Below, piece by piece: positions 26,224 through 34,992 of a stretch of 64,000 nucleotides of DNA. Positions within the stretch are counted from its first letter, which is position 1; the number at the start of each line of letters is the position of its first letter. This DNA is from JBQTKD01 sp963703165. GTDB lineage: Bacteria; Actinomycetota; Actinomycetes; Sporichthyales; Sporichthyaceae. The notes beneath the pieces are model-generated. The model worked only from the letters and a program-made list of their open reading frames with translations, had not been told where the DNA came from and did not search any database. Both the position numbers and the translations under genes were made by a program. Location of the stretch: NCBI GenBank assembly GCA_963703165.1, contig OY969798.1, positions 2,232,001 to 2,296,000 on the forward strand, read 5' to 3'.

Positions 26224-26880
26224 TCAGCGCCGGCGAGCCAGCGTGAGCCCGTCGGCGATCGGCACGAGCACCGCCTCGACCCGGCCGTCGCTGCGCACGT
26301 AGTCGTTGAAGGCGCGCAGGGCCTGGGTGTCCTCGTCCTGCACCGCGGCGTCGGCGACCTTGCCGGACCACAGCACGTTGTCAACGAGTACGACCCCGCC
26401 CGGGCGCATCCGCGGGACGATCTCGTCCCAGTAGGAGCGGTAGCCGGTCTTGTCGGCGTCGATGAAGGCCAGGTCGATCTGCGATTCCTCGGGCAGTAGT
26501 TGCAGCGTTTCCAGGGCCGGAGCCAGGCGCAGTTCGATGCGGTCGCGGACGCCCGCGCGCTCCCAGTACTCCTGCGCCACCGAGGTCCATTCCTCGCTGA
26601 CGTCACAGCACAGCAGTCGGCCCCCCGGAGCCAGGCCCCGGGCCAGGCAGATCCCGGAGTAGCCGGTGAACGAACCCACCTCGACGGCGAACCGCGGCGC
26701 GACGAGCCGAGCGATGAGCGACAGGAACGCGCCCTGGTCCGCGGCGATCTGCATGCTCGAGACGGAGCCGAGACCGTGGTTGTACTCGGCCAACTCGACC
26801 AGGACCGGGTCGACGGCGGGGGCCTGCGCGCCGAGGTAGGCGGCGACCTCTGGGGTCAGAAAAGCGGACTTGATCGTCAT
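26224..26880 (-). CDS. SAM-dependent O-methyltransferase (catechol-OMT-like, class I)
   Basis: A 218-residue methyltransferase of the O-methyltransferase family 3 (CCoAOMT/COMT-like). Visible motifs: SSMQIAADQGAFLSLIARL, the SAM loop EVGSFTGYSG (about 67-76), acidic LLCCDVSEEW, the metal-ligand region IDLAFIDADKTGY, and VLVDNVLWSGKV. It transfers a methyl group to a hydroxyl, typically on small aromatic substrates; the substrate is not determinable. The gene is convergent with the LytTR regulator (7 bp gap) and lies just beyond the 3' end boundary of the Mrp operon, which runs in the same direction 25 bp downstream. Confidence 0.9.
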   Translation of the reverse strand: MTIKSAFLTPEVAAYLGAQAPAVDPVLVELAEYNHGLGSVSSMQIAADQGAFLSLIARLVAPRFAVEVGSFTGYSGICLARGLAPGGRLLCCDVSEEWTSVAQEYWERAGVRDRIELRLAPALETLQLLPEESQIDLAFIDADKTGYRSYWDEIVPRMRPGGVVLVDNVLWSGKVADAAVQDEDTQALRAFNDYVRSDGRVEAVLVPIADGLTLARRR

Positions 26881-26905
26881 CCCGCGACGCTACCCGGCCA
26901 CTGCC

Positions 26906-28588
26906 CTACACCAACGCCACCAACAGGATCAGACCGAGCAGCAGGGCAGCCCAGCCGACCATGAGGTGCGTCGAAGCGGGCAGAGCAGCTCGCCCGCCGG
27001 GTCGCAGCGGTCTGGTGACGCTGACCCACTGTCGCTCTGTGCGACGCCGCACCGGAGCGCCGGCCCGCGCCAGGGCGCCCCCTGTGCGCAGCGTCGCGGC
27101 CCAGATCGCAGGCACGGTCTTGCGGTAGACCACGTCGAGATCCAGGTTCACCGAGCGAACCTCGGGCGGATAGAGGCCGGTCCGGATCAGCAGCGTGAAG
27201 GCCAACGAGGCGAACAGCAGCAGCTGCAGTTGGTTGACCACGTGCGGCGTGGTGTAGGCCGAATAGTCCATCTCGTTGGGCAGGAGTTCGTAGAAGGCGT
27301 TCGGCGCGACACCGATACCGATACAGATCACGGCGGCCATAGCCATCGCGATTCGCATGTTCAGCGGCGGTTCGCTGACCCGGAACCCGCGGTCGTGGGC
27401 GAAGAAGGCGAAATAGGGGATCTTGATCCCGGCGTGGTGGAACACACCCGCCGAGGCGAACAGCAGCAACAACCAGACGACAGTCCGGTGCTCCTGCGCG
27501 ACCGCCTCCAGGATCAACGACTTCGTGACGAACCCGGAGAACAGGGGGAATGCCGAGATCGAGGCCGCGCCGACGATGCACAGCGCGGTGGTCTGTGGCA
27601 TCGACTTGTACAACCCGCCGAGCTCGGAACCCTTCACTGTGCCGGTGCGCATCAGCACCGCACCCATGCTCATGAACAGCAGACCCTTGAACACCATGTC
27701 GGCCACGGCGTGCGCGGACGCGCCGTTGATGCCGAGCGGACCGCCGATCCCGACGCCGACGACCATGAAGCCGAGCTGGTTGATCATGCTGTAGGCGAGC
27801 ACACGGCGCAGGTCGTTCTCGATCACCGCGTAGAAGATCGGGAAGACGGCCATGGCCACGCCGACCCAGATCAGGAAGTCCGTGCCCGGGTACCCACGGG
27901 CGAGGGTGTAGACGGCGAACTTGGTGGTGAACGCGGACAGCGCCACGACGCCGACGATCGTGGCCTCGGGATAGGTGTCGATGAGCCAGGCGTGCAGCAC
28001 CGGGAAGGCGCACTTGATGCCGATCGCGACGAGGATCAGCTTCCCGCCGACCCCGTCCATCCCGAGGAACCCGAACTCGGTGCCCTCCCCGTCCGCGACC
28101 CGCCACACGATCCCGGCGAGCATGAGGAGCCCGGAGGTCACCTGCGCGACGAGGTAGCGCATCGCGGCCCGGTGGCTGCGTTCAGTGCGACCGGCCCAGA
28201 TCAGAAACGCCGAGGCCAGCCCTGCGACCTCCCAACAGACGAACAATGTGATCAGGTCACCGGCAAGTGCACCGCCGACGGCGGAGGCCGCGTAGAGCAG
28301 GATCACCGCCTGCTGCAGCACGTCGGTCAGGTGGATCGCATAGACCATCGTCAACAGGGCCGCCACCAGGAAACCGGTCGCGAAGACCCGGGACAACCCG
28401 TCGACGCGGACCGGCTCGAGTACCAGCCCGAGGAAATCGGTGCTGCCCTGCGAGCCCTCCGGCAGCGACCAGAGCAGGATCAGACCGGCGATCGGCGCGA
28501 GCACCATCAGGGCCGCGCGGAGCCTGCCCTGCAGCAGCGGCAGACCCACCGCGGCGAGCACGAGAAGCAGCGCGGGGTTACTCGTCAT
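26906..28588 (-). CDS. MrpD/NuoL-like antiporter subunit (third of three)
   Basis: A 560-residue proton-conducting membrane protein of the NuoL/M/N-MrpD family with about 14 transmembrane segments. The key charged residues of the channel are visible: Glu in FVCWEVAGLAS (TM5) and Lys in IGIKCAFPVLHAWL (TM7), LKP-type helix regions further on. It carries a soluble C-terminal extension with two arginine-rich stretches and a final helix. It is last in the nine-gene Mrp-type operon, starting 11 bp inside the small upstream gene. The presence of three such subunits in one operon parallels the three antiporter-like subunits of complex I. Confidence 0.85.
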   Translation of the reverse strand: MTSNPALLLVLAAVGLPLLQGRLRAALMVLAPIAGLILLWSLPEGSQGSTDFLGLVLEPVRVDGLSRVFATGFLVAALLTMVYAIHLTDVLQQAVILLYAASAVGGALAGDLITLFVCWEVAGLASAFLIWAGRTERSHRAAMRYLVAQVTSGLLMLAGIVWRVADGEGTEFGFLGMDGVGGKLILVAIGIKCAFPVLHAWLIDTYPEATIVGVVALSAFTTKFAVYTLARGYPGTDFLIWVGVAMAVFPIFYAVIENDLRRVLAYSMINQLGFMVVGVGIGGPLGINGASAHAVADMVFKGLLFMSMGAVLMRTGTVKGSELGGLYKSMPQTTALCIVGAASISAFPLFSGFVTKSLILEAVAQEHRTVVWLLLLFASAGVFHHAGIKIPYFAFFAHDRGFRVSEPPLNMRIAMAMAAVICIGIGVAPNAFYELLPNEMDYSAYTTPHVVNQLQLLLFASLAFTLLIRTGLYPPEVRSVNLDLDVVYRKTVPAIWAATLRTGGALARAGAPVRRRTERQWVSVTRPLRPGGRAALPASTHLMVGWAALLLGLILLVALV

Positions 28589-28889
28589 CGGCCCGCGTCT
28601 CCGTTTCCTCGGCCTGCGGGGCTTGCGCGGGACCGGCGTGGTCGGACTCGTAGTAGTCCTCGTCGCGGCGCAGCAGGGGGCGCATCGCCTTGGCCGTGAG
28701 CACCAGCGCCACGCTGCCGATGAAGCCGTAGATCGCGTAGAAGCCGAAGATCTCCTCGACCCCGAAGTGCGCCTTCTTCTTGTAGAGCAGGTCGGCCAGG
28801 AAGAGCAGGACGCTCAGCACGACCAGGCCCTGGACCACGCGGGTCACATTGCGCGGGTCGTCCAACCACCGCCGGTTCTCAGCACTCAT
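28578..28889 (-). CDS. Small two-helix membrane protein of the Mrp-type operon
   Basis: A 103-residue protein with two hydrophobic helices (VTRVVQGLVVLSVLLFLADLL and FYAIYGFIGSVALVLTAKAM) and a charged, acidic C-terminal tail. Between the helices lies KKKAHFGVEEIFGF. I do not recognise a named Mrp subunit; similar short proteins accompany antiporter-like clusters in actinobacteria. It starts with an ATGA overlap (28886-28889) with the upstream mrpD-like gene and ends inside the next one, so it is clearly translated as part of the operon and is probably an accessory subunit. Confidence 0.75.
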   Translation of the reverse strand: MSAENRRWLDDPRNVTRVVQGLVVLSVLLFLADLLYKKKAHFGVEEIFGFYAIYGFIGSVALVLTAKAMRPLLRRDEDYYESDHAGPAQAPQAEETETRADDE

Positions 28890-30358
28890 GGCAGGTCCAG
28901 GATCTCGCGCAGCGGTTCGACCACCGCGTCCGCGCCGACGAACAGCGCCAGGCAGGCGAGCGCGGTCACGGTGAGCGGTCCGACGAGGGACAGGCGGGCC
29001 TCGCCGTGGGTCGGCGGGTGCGCCGGCGGGCGGAAGAAGGCCCGCGCCGGGATCGGCAGGAGGTAAGCCATCGCCAGCAGCGAGCCGGCCAGCAACACCA
29101 TCAGCGCCGCGACCTGATCGGCCTGCGCGGCACCGAGCAGCAACCACCACTTGCTCCAGGTTCCACCGGCGGGCGGCAGCCCGACGATGGAGACCGCGGC
29201 GACGAAGAACGCCGCGAACGTCCACGGCATCGCCCGTCCCAGGCCGTCGAGCTCGGAGACGTAGGACTTCCTGGCAGTCACATAGATCGCCCCCGCACAC
29301 ATGAACAGCGTGATCTTGGCGACCGCGTGGGTCACCAGATGCAACGCACCGCCGGCGATCGCGACGTCGTTCGCGATGGTGACGGCCAGCACGATGTAGG
29401 CCAGTTGGCTGATCGTGGAGTAGGCCAGCCGACGTTTCAGGTTGTCGGTTCTGATCGCGACCACCGCTGCCGCGATCAGGGTGAAGGCCGCCACCCACAT
29501 GACCGGCCGGGCCGCCTCGGAGGCGTCGAGGGTGTCCACCCCGAACACGTAGACGCCGACCTTGAGGATCGTGAACACCCCGGCCTTCACGACCGCGACG
29601 GCGTGCAGCAACGCCGAGACCGGGGTCGGCGCCACCATGGCCGCGGGCAGCCAGCGGTGCCCCGGCATCAGCGCCGCCTTGCCGATACCGAACGCGTAGA
29701 GCGCGAACAGCACCGTCAGCGTCCCGGTCCCGACTCCGGCAGGCAGCATGCCTCCTGCCCGGAACTGCGTGCTGTCGGCCAGGACCGCGGTCCACACGAT
29801 GGCGGGCAGCAGCAGACCGATCGAGGTCACCATGAGGACCGCGATGTAGGTGCGTGCCCCGCGCCGGGCCTTCTCGTCGCCCTTGTGGGCGACCAGTGGC
29901 CAGGTGGCCAACGTCATGAGCTCGTAGCCGATGAACAGGGTGAGGAGGTTGCCCGACAGCGCGATCCACATCGCGGCGCCGATCGTGAGGGCGAAGAACG
30001 CGAAGAACCGACTTTGGTTGCGGTCTCCTTCGGCCCGTAGGTAGCCGATCGCGTACACCGTCGTGACCGGCCAGAGCACGGCGGAGACGGTGGCGAAGAG
30101 CAGCCCGAGCGGTTCCAGCTCGAACTCCAGCGACAGCCCCGGCAGCCAGGACCACAGCTCGAAGCGCAGCCCGTCGTCGACGACCGGCCACAGGGTGAGC
30201 ACGACGGCAGCAAGCACGAGCCCGCTGAGCACCGAGACCGCGTCGCGCGCGGCCGGGCGCTTGCGCAGCAGCACCACCGCCACGCTGCACACCACCGGGA
30301 TGGCGGCGGCGACGGGCAGCGCCACGGCTTCGGTGGGACTCGCCCACCCGGCGCTCAC
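28886..30358 (-). CDS. MrpD/NuoM-like antiporter subunit (second of three)
   Basis: A 490-residue membrane protein of the NuoM/MrpD family, about 14 helices. The conserved TM5 glutamate (LLTLFIGYELMTLATW) and TM7-8 lysine/histidine region (IGKAALMPGHRWLPAAM, PTPVSALLHAVAVVKAGV) are intact, as is the loop with NLKRRLAYSTISQLAYI. It should form a proton channel in the antiporter complex. GTG 30358 directly follows the upstream TAG, and the stop overlaps the next start as ATGA. It is closer to the MrpD/NuoM type (PGHRWLPAAMVAPTPVSALLH) than its two siblings. Confidence 0.88.
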   Translation of the reverse strand: MSAGWASPTEAVALPVAAAIPVVCSVAVVLLRKRPAARDAVSVLSGLVLAAVVLTLWPVVDDGLRFELWSWLPGLSLEFELEPLGLLFATVSAVLWPVTTVYAIGYLRAEGDRNQSRFFAFFALTIGAAMWIALSGNLLTLFIGYELMTLATWPLVAHKGDEKARRGARTYIAVLMVTSIGLLLPAIVWTAVLADSTQFRAGGMLPAGVGTGTLTVLFALYAFGIGKAALMPGHRWLPAAMVAPTPVSALLHAVAVVKAGVFTILKVGVYVFGVDTLDASEAARPVMWVAAFTLIAAAVVAIRTDNLKRRLAYSTISQLAYIVLAVTIANDVAIAGGALHLVTHAVAKITLFMCAGAIYVTARKSYVSELDGLGRAMPWTFAAFFVAAVSIVGLPPAGGTWSKWWLLLGAAQADQVAALMVLLAGSLLAMAYLLPIPARAFFRPPAHPPTHGEARLSLVGPLTVTALACLALFVGADAVVEPLREILDLP

Positions 30359-31877
30359 CTACCCACCCCCTGTGCGCAGCAGCAGCGCCGCCGCGGAATC
30401 GGCGAGCTCGCCGGTCAGGCGCGGGTCGATTCCGAGGTAGACCGACGCCGCGATCAGCAGCCACAGGGCCGTCACCATCGTGGCCGGCGCTCGCGTCGAC
30501 ACCTGCAGGCCCGGCGACCCCGGCGAGCCCTGCGGCGCCGTCGAGGCAGGATCGGGATCGCCGAACCAGGCGGCCTCGATGACGCGGCCCACGTAGATGA
30601 GCGCGAGGAGCGAGCTGATCATCAGCGCCGCCAGCACCACCCACTGATCCTGTTCGATCAGCGCCTGCGCCAGCGCCCACTTGCTGACGAACCCGGCCGT
30701 CGGCGGGACGCCGATCAGGCCGAGACCGCCGAGGACGAGGGCAGCGAAGGTCCAGGGCATGCGCCGGCCCAGCCCGGCCAGCGCCGACAGCTGCACCGAG
30801 CCCAGCCGTAACAGCAGCAACCCGGCGGCGGCGAACATCCCCGCCTTGATCAGGGCGTGGTTGATCAGGTGCAGATACCCGGCGGACACCCCGTTCTCGG
30901 TGGCCAGGCTGATCCCGGCCACGATGTAGCCGATCTGGGCGACGCTGGACCAAGCGAGCACGTACTTCAGGTCGTTCTGGAAACAGGCGGTCACGGACCC
31001 GATGAGCATCGCCAGGACCGCCAGGGTCAGCCCGATCCGCTCCATCGACATGGTCCGGAAGACCAGCGTCGCGCCGAAGACGGTGAAGGCGAACCGGGCG
31101 AACAGGTAGATCGCGACCTTGGTGCTCGTGGCGGACAGGACCATCGCCACGGCCGAGGGTGCCTCGGCGTAGGAGGCGGGCAGCCAGGCGTGCAGCGGGA
31201 AGACGGCCATCTTGATCGCCAGGCCCACGAAGACGAAGACCACCGCGGCGTAGAGCGCCCGGTTGCCGTCGAGGTCGGCAAGGCGGTCGGCCAGGTCGGC
31301 CATGTTGAGCGTGCCGGTGATCGCGTAGGCCAGCCCGATCCCGATGAGGACGAACGTCGCCCCGACGGTGCCGACGATCAGGTACCGGAAGCTCGCGAGC
31401 AGCGCCCGGCGCCGCCGACCCATCGCGATCAGCGCGTAGGTGGAGAGCGAGCTGATCTCGAGGAACACGAAGGCGTTGAAGGCGTCCCCGGTGACGGTCA
31501 CCCCGAGGAGGCCGGCCAGCGTCAGGCACAGGCAGGCGTAGAACAACGGCACCCGCGCCGGGTCGACCTCGGTCGGGGCGCTGCGCCGGCAGTAGAGGGC
31601 ACCGACCGTGGCGATCGTCGACACGATCAGCAGCAGGGGGGTGTTGAACTCGGCGATGACGAACTCGATGCCGGCCGGGGCCGGCCATCCGCCCATCTCG
31701 TAGCGCACGGTCCCGGTGTCCCGTACCTGTACGGCCAGCAACACCGCGCAGGTCAGCGATCCCGCCGACGCCAGCAGGAACAGGGCCCAGGACACGACGG
31801 CCGACCGCAGCAGGACGCACAGCGGCGCGCCGAGCAGCGGGAATCAGTACTTGCAGGACCGGCAGTTGCTCCCTCAA
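30359..31877 (-). CDS. mrpD: MrpD-like antiporter subunit (first of three), with a single-base frameshift near the N-terminus
   Basis: The uninterrupted part (30359-31795) encodes 478 residues of a MrpD protein: GDAFNAFVFLEISSLSTYAL (TM5 Glu), GLAIKMAVFPLHAWLPASYAEAPS (TM7 Lys), NDLKYVLAWSSVAQIGYI and HALIKAGMF. The missing start lies upstream: TTG 31877, overlapping the mrpC stop as TTGA, encodes MREQLPVLQVLIP, and dropping one base in the GGG at 31839-31841 joins this to LLGAPLCVLLRSAVVSWALF in the long frame. The repaired gene is 506 codons, fully in phase. An assembly error in a homopolymer is the simplest explanation; a real mutation would leave translation from an internal GTG or the MSWALF site. 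Confidence 0.85.
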
Positions 31878-32269
31878 CGACCGACCTCGCCGTGCGCGGC
31901 ACCTTGCGGGGCCGCCTCCTCGGTGGACCCGTCGCGGGTCGTCACCTCGTCCTCCTCGATGCTGCCGTAGGCCTCGAAGATCCGCACGCTCAAGGCGATG
32001 CCCACCGCCAGGGTCGCGACCCCGACGACGATGGCGGTCAGGATCAGGACCTGAGGCAGCGGGTGGGAGTAGGTCTGCACATCGGGGGACACGATCGGGG
32101 CGCTGCCGCCGTCGACCTTGCCGAGGCTGATGAAGAACAGGAACACCCCGGCCTGGAACAGGGCCAGGCCGATCAGCTTCTTGAGCAGGTTGCCGTGGGT
32201 GATCACCACGTAGAGCCCGAGCATCATCAGGGCGAAGAGCAGCCAGTAGATCAGCGGCGATCCGTTCAT
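31874..32269 (-). CDS. mrpC: MrpC/NuoK-like antiporter subunit
   Basis: A 131-residue, three-helix protein of the MrpC/NuoK family: LIYWLLFALMMLGLYVVITH, the charged LLKKLIGLALFQAGVFLFFI helix, and PLPQVLILTAIVVGVATLAVG with the conserved D/H-PLPQALVLTAIVI motif. It helps form the ion path in the antiporter. The C-terminal 20 residues are hydrophilic. The ATG at 32269 overlaps the upstream MrpB stop (ATGA), and the stop overlaps the downstream mrpD TTG start. Confidence 0.92.
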   Translation of the reverse strand: MNGSPLIYWLLFALMMLGLYVVITHGNLLKKLIGLALFQAGVFLFFISLGKVDGGSAPIVSPDVQTYSHPLPQVLILTAIVVGVATLAVGIALSVRIFEAYGSIEEDEVTTRDGSTEEAAPQGAAHGEVGR

Positions 32270-33258
32270 CGCCTGGCCACCCGGTTGGCGACGCCGAAGA
32301 AGATCGAGATCATGACCGCCGCGACTGTGACGCCGATCGCCGACTCGACCAACAGGATCCCCAGGTGCTGGCCGCTCACGGGGTGGCCGGGGTTGAGGCT
32401 GTCGTAGTCCAGGAACGCGTCGCCGTTCAGCATGCTGATGACGCCCACCCCGGCATAGAGCAGCACGCCCGAAGGGATCAGCGCCCAAAGGACGCTGCGT
32501 GGGAGCACCCGCTGGGCCTTGCCCACGCCGAAGACCAGTCCGTAGAGAACGAAGGCCGAAGCGAAGATGACCCCTGCCTGGAAGCCGCCTCCGGCGCCGT
32601 AGTCCCCGTGGAAGAGCACGTAGAGCCCGAAGAGCAGGATGAACGGGATCAGCAGGCTGCTGACGACGCGCAACACCCGGTAGTCCGCCAGATCGGGAAT
32701 CGCCTGCGGTTGGGCCGTCTCGTCGCGGGTCAACGGGCCGAGCAGCGCCAGCACCGCCACACCCGCGGTGAGGATGACCACCAGCTCTCCGAGGGTGTCC
32801 AGTCCGCGGTAGCTCGCGAGCACGGCCGTGACGGTGTTGGGGATGTCGATATCCCGCTGGGAGTCCTGCAGGTAGACCTCAGTGATCGGGTGGGTCTGCA
32901 CCGGGCTGACGGGGCTGCCGAAGTCCGGGAGATCCTGCGCGGCCCACACGAGCGTTCCGCCGGCCAGCAGCACCACCGCAATCCCGGGCACTCGCCGCAG
33001 AGCCGGGGTCACCGCCTCCCGGGATCCGGTCAGCGCCAACGCGCCGAGCATCAGGATCGTGCTGATGCCTACGCCTACGGCCGCCTCGGTGAAGGCGACA
33101 TCGACGGCGTCGAACAGAACGAACAAGCTCGCCATGACGAGGCTGAACAACGCGGTCAGCATCGTGGCGTCATAGAGCGCGCGCATACGCCCGATCACCA
33201 GCGCCGTCGCTCCGAGGATCGTCAGCAGGACCAGCGCGATGAGTTCGAACCCGGTCAT
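32266..33258 (-). CDS. mrpB: DUF4040 + MrpB (MnhB) fusion subunit
   Basis: A 330-residue protein combining a DUF4040/MbhD-type domain (residues about 1-90, TILGATALVIGRMRALYDAT, DVAFTEAAVGVGISTILMLGAL) with a middle helix pair and an MnhB domain (about 205-330, PFILLFGLYVLFHGDYGAGGG, FQAGVIFASAFVLYGL). In canonical Mrp systems the DUF4040/MbhE parts form the C-terminus of MrpA; here they are carried by MrpB instead, and no MrpA is present. The ATG at 33258 overlaps the mrpG stop by 4 bp. Confidence 0.88.
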   Translation of the reverse strand: MTGFELIALVLLTILGATALVIGRMRALYDATMLTALFSLVMASLFVLFDAVDVAFTEAAVGVGISTILMLGALALTGSREAVTPALRRVPGIAVVLLAGGTLVWAAQDLPDFGSPVSPVQTHPITEVYLQDSQRDIDIPNTVTAVLASYRGLDTLGELVVILTAGVAVLALLGPLTRDETAQPQAIPDLADYRVLRVVSSLLIPFILLFGLYVLFHGDYGAGGGFQAGVIFASAFVLYGLVFGVGKAQRVLPRSVLWALIPSGVLLYAGVGVISMLNGDAFLDYDSLNPGHPVSGQHLGILLVESAIGVTVAAVMISIFFGVANRVARR

Positions 33259-33572
33259 CCGTCCCGCCGTTCGCCGGCGTGCCAGATGGGGATCCCATCG
33301 CGGCGGGCGGCGTGCGCGAGGATGTGCGTCGCGGTCGGCGCCGTCACAACCAGGAACAACATGATGATCACCAGACGGACAGCCACCTCCCAGCCCGTGA
33401 CGTGTGGCAGCAGGCCCAGCAGGATCAGGCCGGCGCCGGCCGAATCGGTGATGCCCGCCGCGTGGGTGCGGGTGTAGAAATCCGGAAAACGCAACAGGCC
33501 GACCGCCCCGGAGACCACGAAGAAGGCGCCCGCCGCCAGCAGCACCCCGCTGAGAACGTACACAGCGATCAT
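33255..33572 (-). CDS. mrpG: MrpG (MnhG) antiporter subunit
   Basis: A 105-residue, three-helix MrpG protein: SGAVGLLRFPDFYTRTHAAG is the diagnostic G-x-x-R-x-P-D-x-Y-x-R-x-H motif, followed by LILLGLLPHVTGW and VTAPTATHILAHAARR. It is essential for activity in characterised Mrp systems. Starts and ends with 4-bp overlaps with mrpF and mrpB. Confidence 0.93.
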   Translation of the reverse strand: MIAVYVLSGVLLAAGAFFVVSGAVGLLRFPDFYTRTHAAGITDSAGAGLILLGLLPHVTGWEVAVRLVIIMLFLVVTAPTATHILAHAARRDGIPIWHAGERRDG

Positions 33573-33850
33573 CCGCTGCGCACCTCCTCCGGTTCGCTGT
33601 CCAGCTCATCGAGGTGGGTCAACCGCAGGATCGCGACCAGGGCGACGAAGTTGACCAACGCGTAGAGGATCGCGATGTCCAGGAACTCCGGGCGGTCGAA
33701 GAAGAACCCCACGAGCGCGATGAACAACACCGTCTTGGTGCCGAACATGTTGATCGCAAGGATGCGGTTGTACCGCCCAGGGCCGAGAAACGCCCGCACC
33801 AGGGTGAGGACCATCGTGACGAGCAGAGCGACAATGACGGCGAAGATCAC
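33569..33850 (-). CDS. mrpF: MrpF (MnhF) antiporter subunit
   Basis: A 93-residue, three-helix MrpF protein: RAFLGPGRYNRILAINMFGTKTVLFI matches the family motif around GPxxxDRxxAxNxxGT (here Asn-Arg replaces Asp-Arg), then FLDIAILYALVNFVALVAI. GTG 33850 overlaps the mrpE stop as GTGA; the stop overlaps the mrpG ATG. MrpF is implicated in ion and bile-salt efflux in Bacillus. Confidence 0.92.
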   Translation of the reverse strand: MIFAVIVALLVTMVLTLVRAFLGPGRYNRILAINMFGTKTVLFIALVGFFFDRPEFLDIAILYALVNFVALVAILRLTHLDELDSEPEEVRSG

Positions 33851-34326
33851 CGGGCAGCCCCCAGGCGCCGCACCCGGTCGGCCATGCCGCCGGCGCGCAG
33901 GGCCGGCATCGAGGCCGCTTGCAGGCTGTGGACCTCGATACGGTCGTCGTACACGTCCAGCGCCAGAGTGCCCGGAGTGAGCGTGATCGAGTTCGCGTAG
34001 ATCACCTGCCCGAGCGCCGACATCGGCGGCAGCGGTGTCGACTCGACCACCGGTCGAACCGTGATCCGTCCGGACCACGCCAATCGGGCCACGGTCAGCG
34101 CGGAGATCAGGACCTGTCCGGCGAGCCACCCTACGTACGCGGGCAGACGAAATAGGTACCGACCGGAGAGCAACGAGAGGTCGACGAGTCCCGCGCGGGC
34201 GGTCAACCAGCAGACCAGAGCGATCGAGAGCGCACCGAGGGCGAGAAGCAGGGCGGTGTAGTGGCCGGAGAGTGCCAACCAGAACAAAATCAGCAGCGGC
34301 ACGGTCTGCGGGAGTAAAGAGGTCAC
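33847..34326 (-). CDS. mrpE: MrpE (MnhE) antiporter subunit
   Basis: A 159-residue MrpE protein: two to three N-terminal helices, then the conserved YANSITLTPGTLALDVYDDRIEVHSL segment that defines the family. It is first in the nine-gene operon and starts with GTG 34326. The 225-bp region upstream (34327-34551), shared with the divergent membrane-protein gene, should hold the operon promoter; I see no clear -35/-10. Confidence 0.92.
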   Translation of the reverse strand: MTSLLPQTVPLLILFWLALSGHYTALLLALGALSIALVCWLTARAGLVDLSLLSGRYLFRLPAYVGWLAGQVLISALTVARLAWSGRITVRPVVESTPLPPMSALGQVIYANSITLTPGTLALDVYDDRIEVHSLQAASMPALRAGGMADRVRRLGAAR

Positions 34327-34551
34327 ACGAAGCCCTCCGGCGGGGTCGACACATTAACTCGCCGACCAGACTTCCCGGCACACCTGACCCCAGGTTATCG
34401 GGCGTCGGCCTGCAAGCCCGCATCTTCGGCGCGCCCTCCATCGATTCCGCACCGGGCGGGGCGCGGCGGGTCGACGCGCCCCGCGTGAATCGTCGGCGGC
34501 TGGACAGGCAGACTGTCGCCGAGTCAGTTGACGCACGACCCAGGAGGACCG

Positions 34552-34992
34552 ATGGCGCAGACCCTGAGCAAAAACGACGCTCCGGCCGAGGCGGAGCCGT
34601 CCCTGGGGGAACTCGTCGCCACGGCCACCAAGGCGGCCTCCGACCTGGTCCGCGCCGAGATCGACCTGGCAAAGGCTGAGCTGAAGACCGAGGCCAAGAA
34701 GGCCGCGATCGGCGGCGGGATGTTCGGCGGGGCGGCCTTCATGGGCATCTTCGCGTTCCTGCTGCTGTCCTTCGCCGCCGCCTACGCGGTCGCCGAGGCG
34801 CTGCCGACCTGGGCCGGGTTCCTGATCATCGGCGGCGCCTACCTGCTGCTGGCCGCGATCATGGGCCTGATCGGGCTGAAGTCGGTGAAGAAGATGGGTC
34901 CGCCCGAGGCGACCCTGCGCACCACCAAGGAAACCGTCGAGACGCTGAAGACGATCAAGGAGCGCCGCGGTCGCCGCGATGCCGATTCATGA
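34552..34992 (+). CDS. Phage-holin-family/DUF1469-type small membrane protein
   Basis: A 146-residue protein: an amphipathic N-terminal helix (LGELVATATKAASDLVRAEI, then Lys/Glu-rich to residue 60), two transmembrane helices, and a basic C-terminus. It belongs to the putative actinobacterial holin / DUF1469 (YqjE-like) superfamily, which despite the name is found in ordinary chromosomes. ATG 34552 follows AGGAGG with 4-nt spacing. Its stop overlaps the hydrolase start as ATGA, a pair that matches M. tuberculosis Rv3669-Rv3670 beside marP. Confidence 0.85.
   Translation: MAQTLSKNDAPAEAEPSLGELVATATKAASDLVRAEIDLAKAELKTEAKKAAIGGGMFGGAAFMGIFAFLLLSFAAAYAVAEALPTWAGFLIIGGAYLLLAAIMGLIGLKSVKKMGPPEATLRTTKETVETLKTIKERRGRRDADS

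Noticed and set aside
26224..26880. Membership of the O-methyltransferase gene in the Mrp operon
   Set aside because: It is downstream at the 3' end, same strand, 25 bp away, but has no overlap and no functional link; co-transcription possible but unproven.
28578..31877. A single very long minus-strand open frame of about 1,100 codons across the Mrp genes
   Set aside because: Its composition is Arg/Gly/Pro-rich shadow sequence except at the two ends, which are the small two-helix gene and the mrpD N-terminus. Real genes in another frame explain the middle.
34552..34992. Prophage signal from a holin-family protein
   Set aside because: The family is a common chromosomal membrane protein in actinobacteria, located here in the conserved marP neighbourhood with no phage genes nearby.
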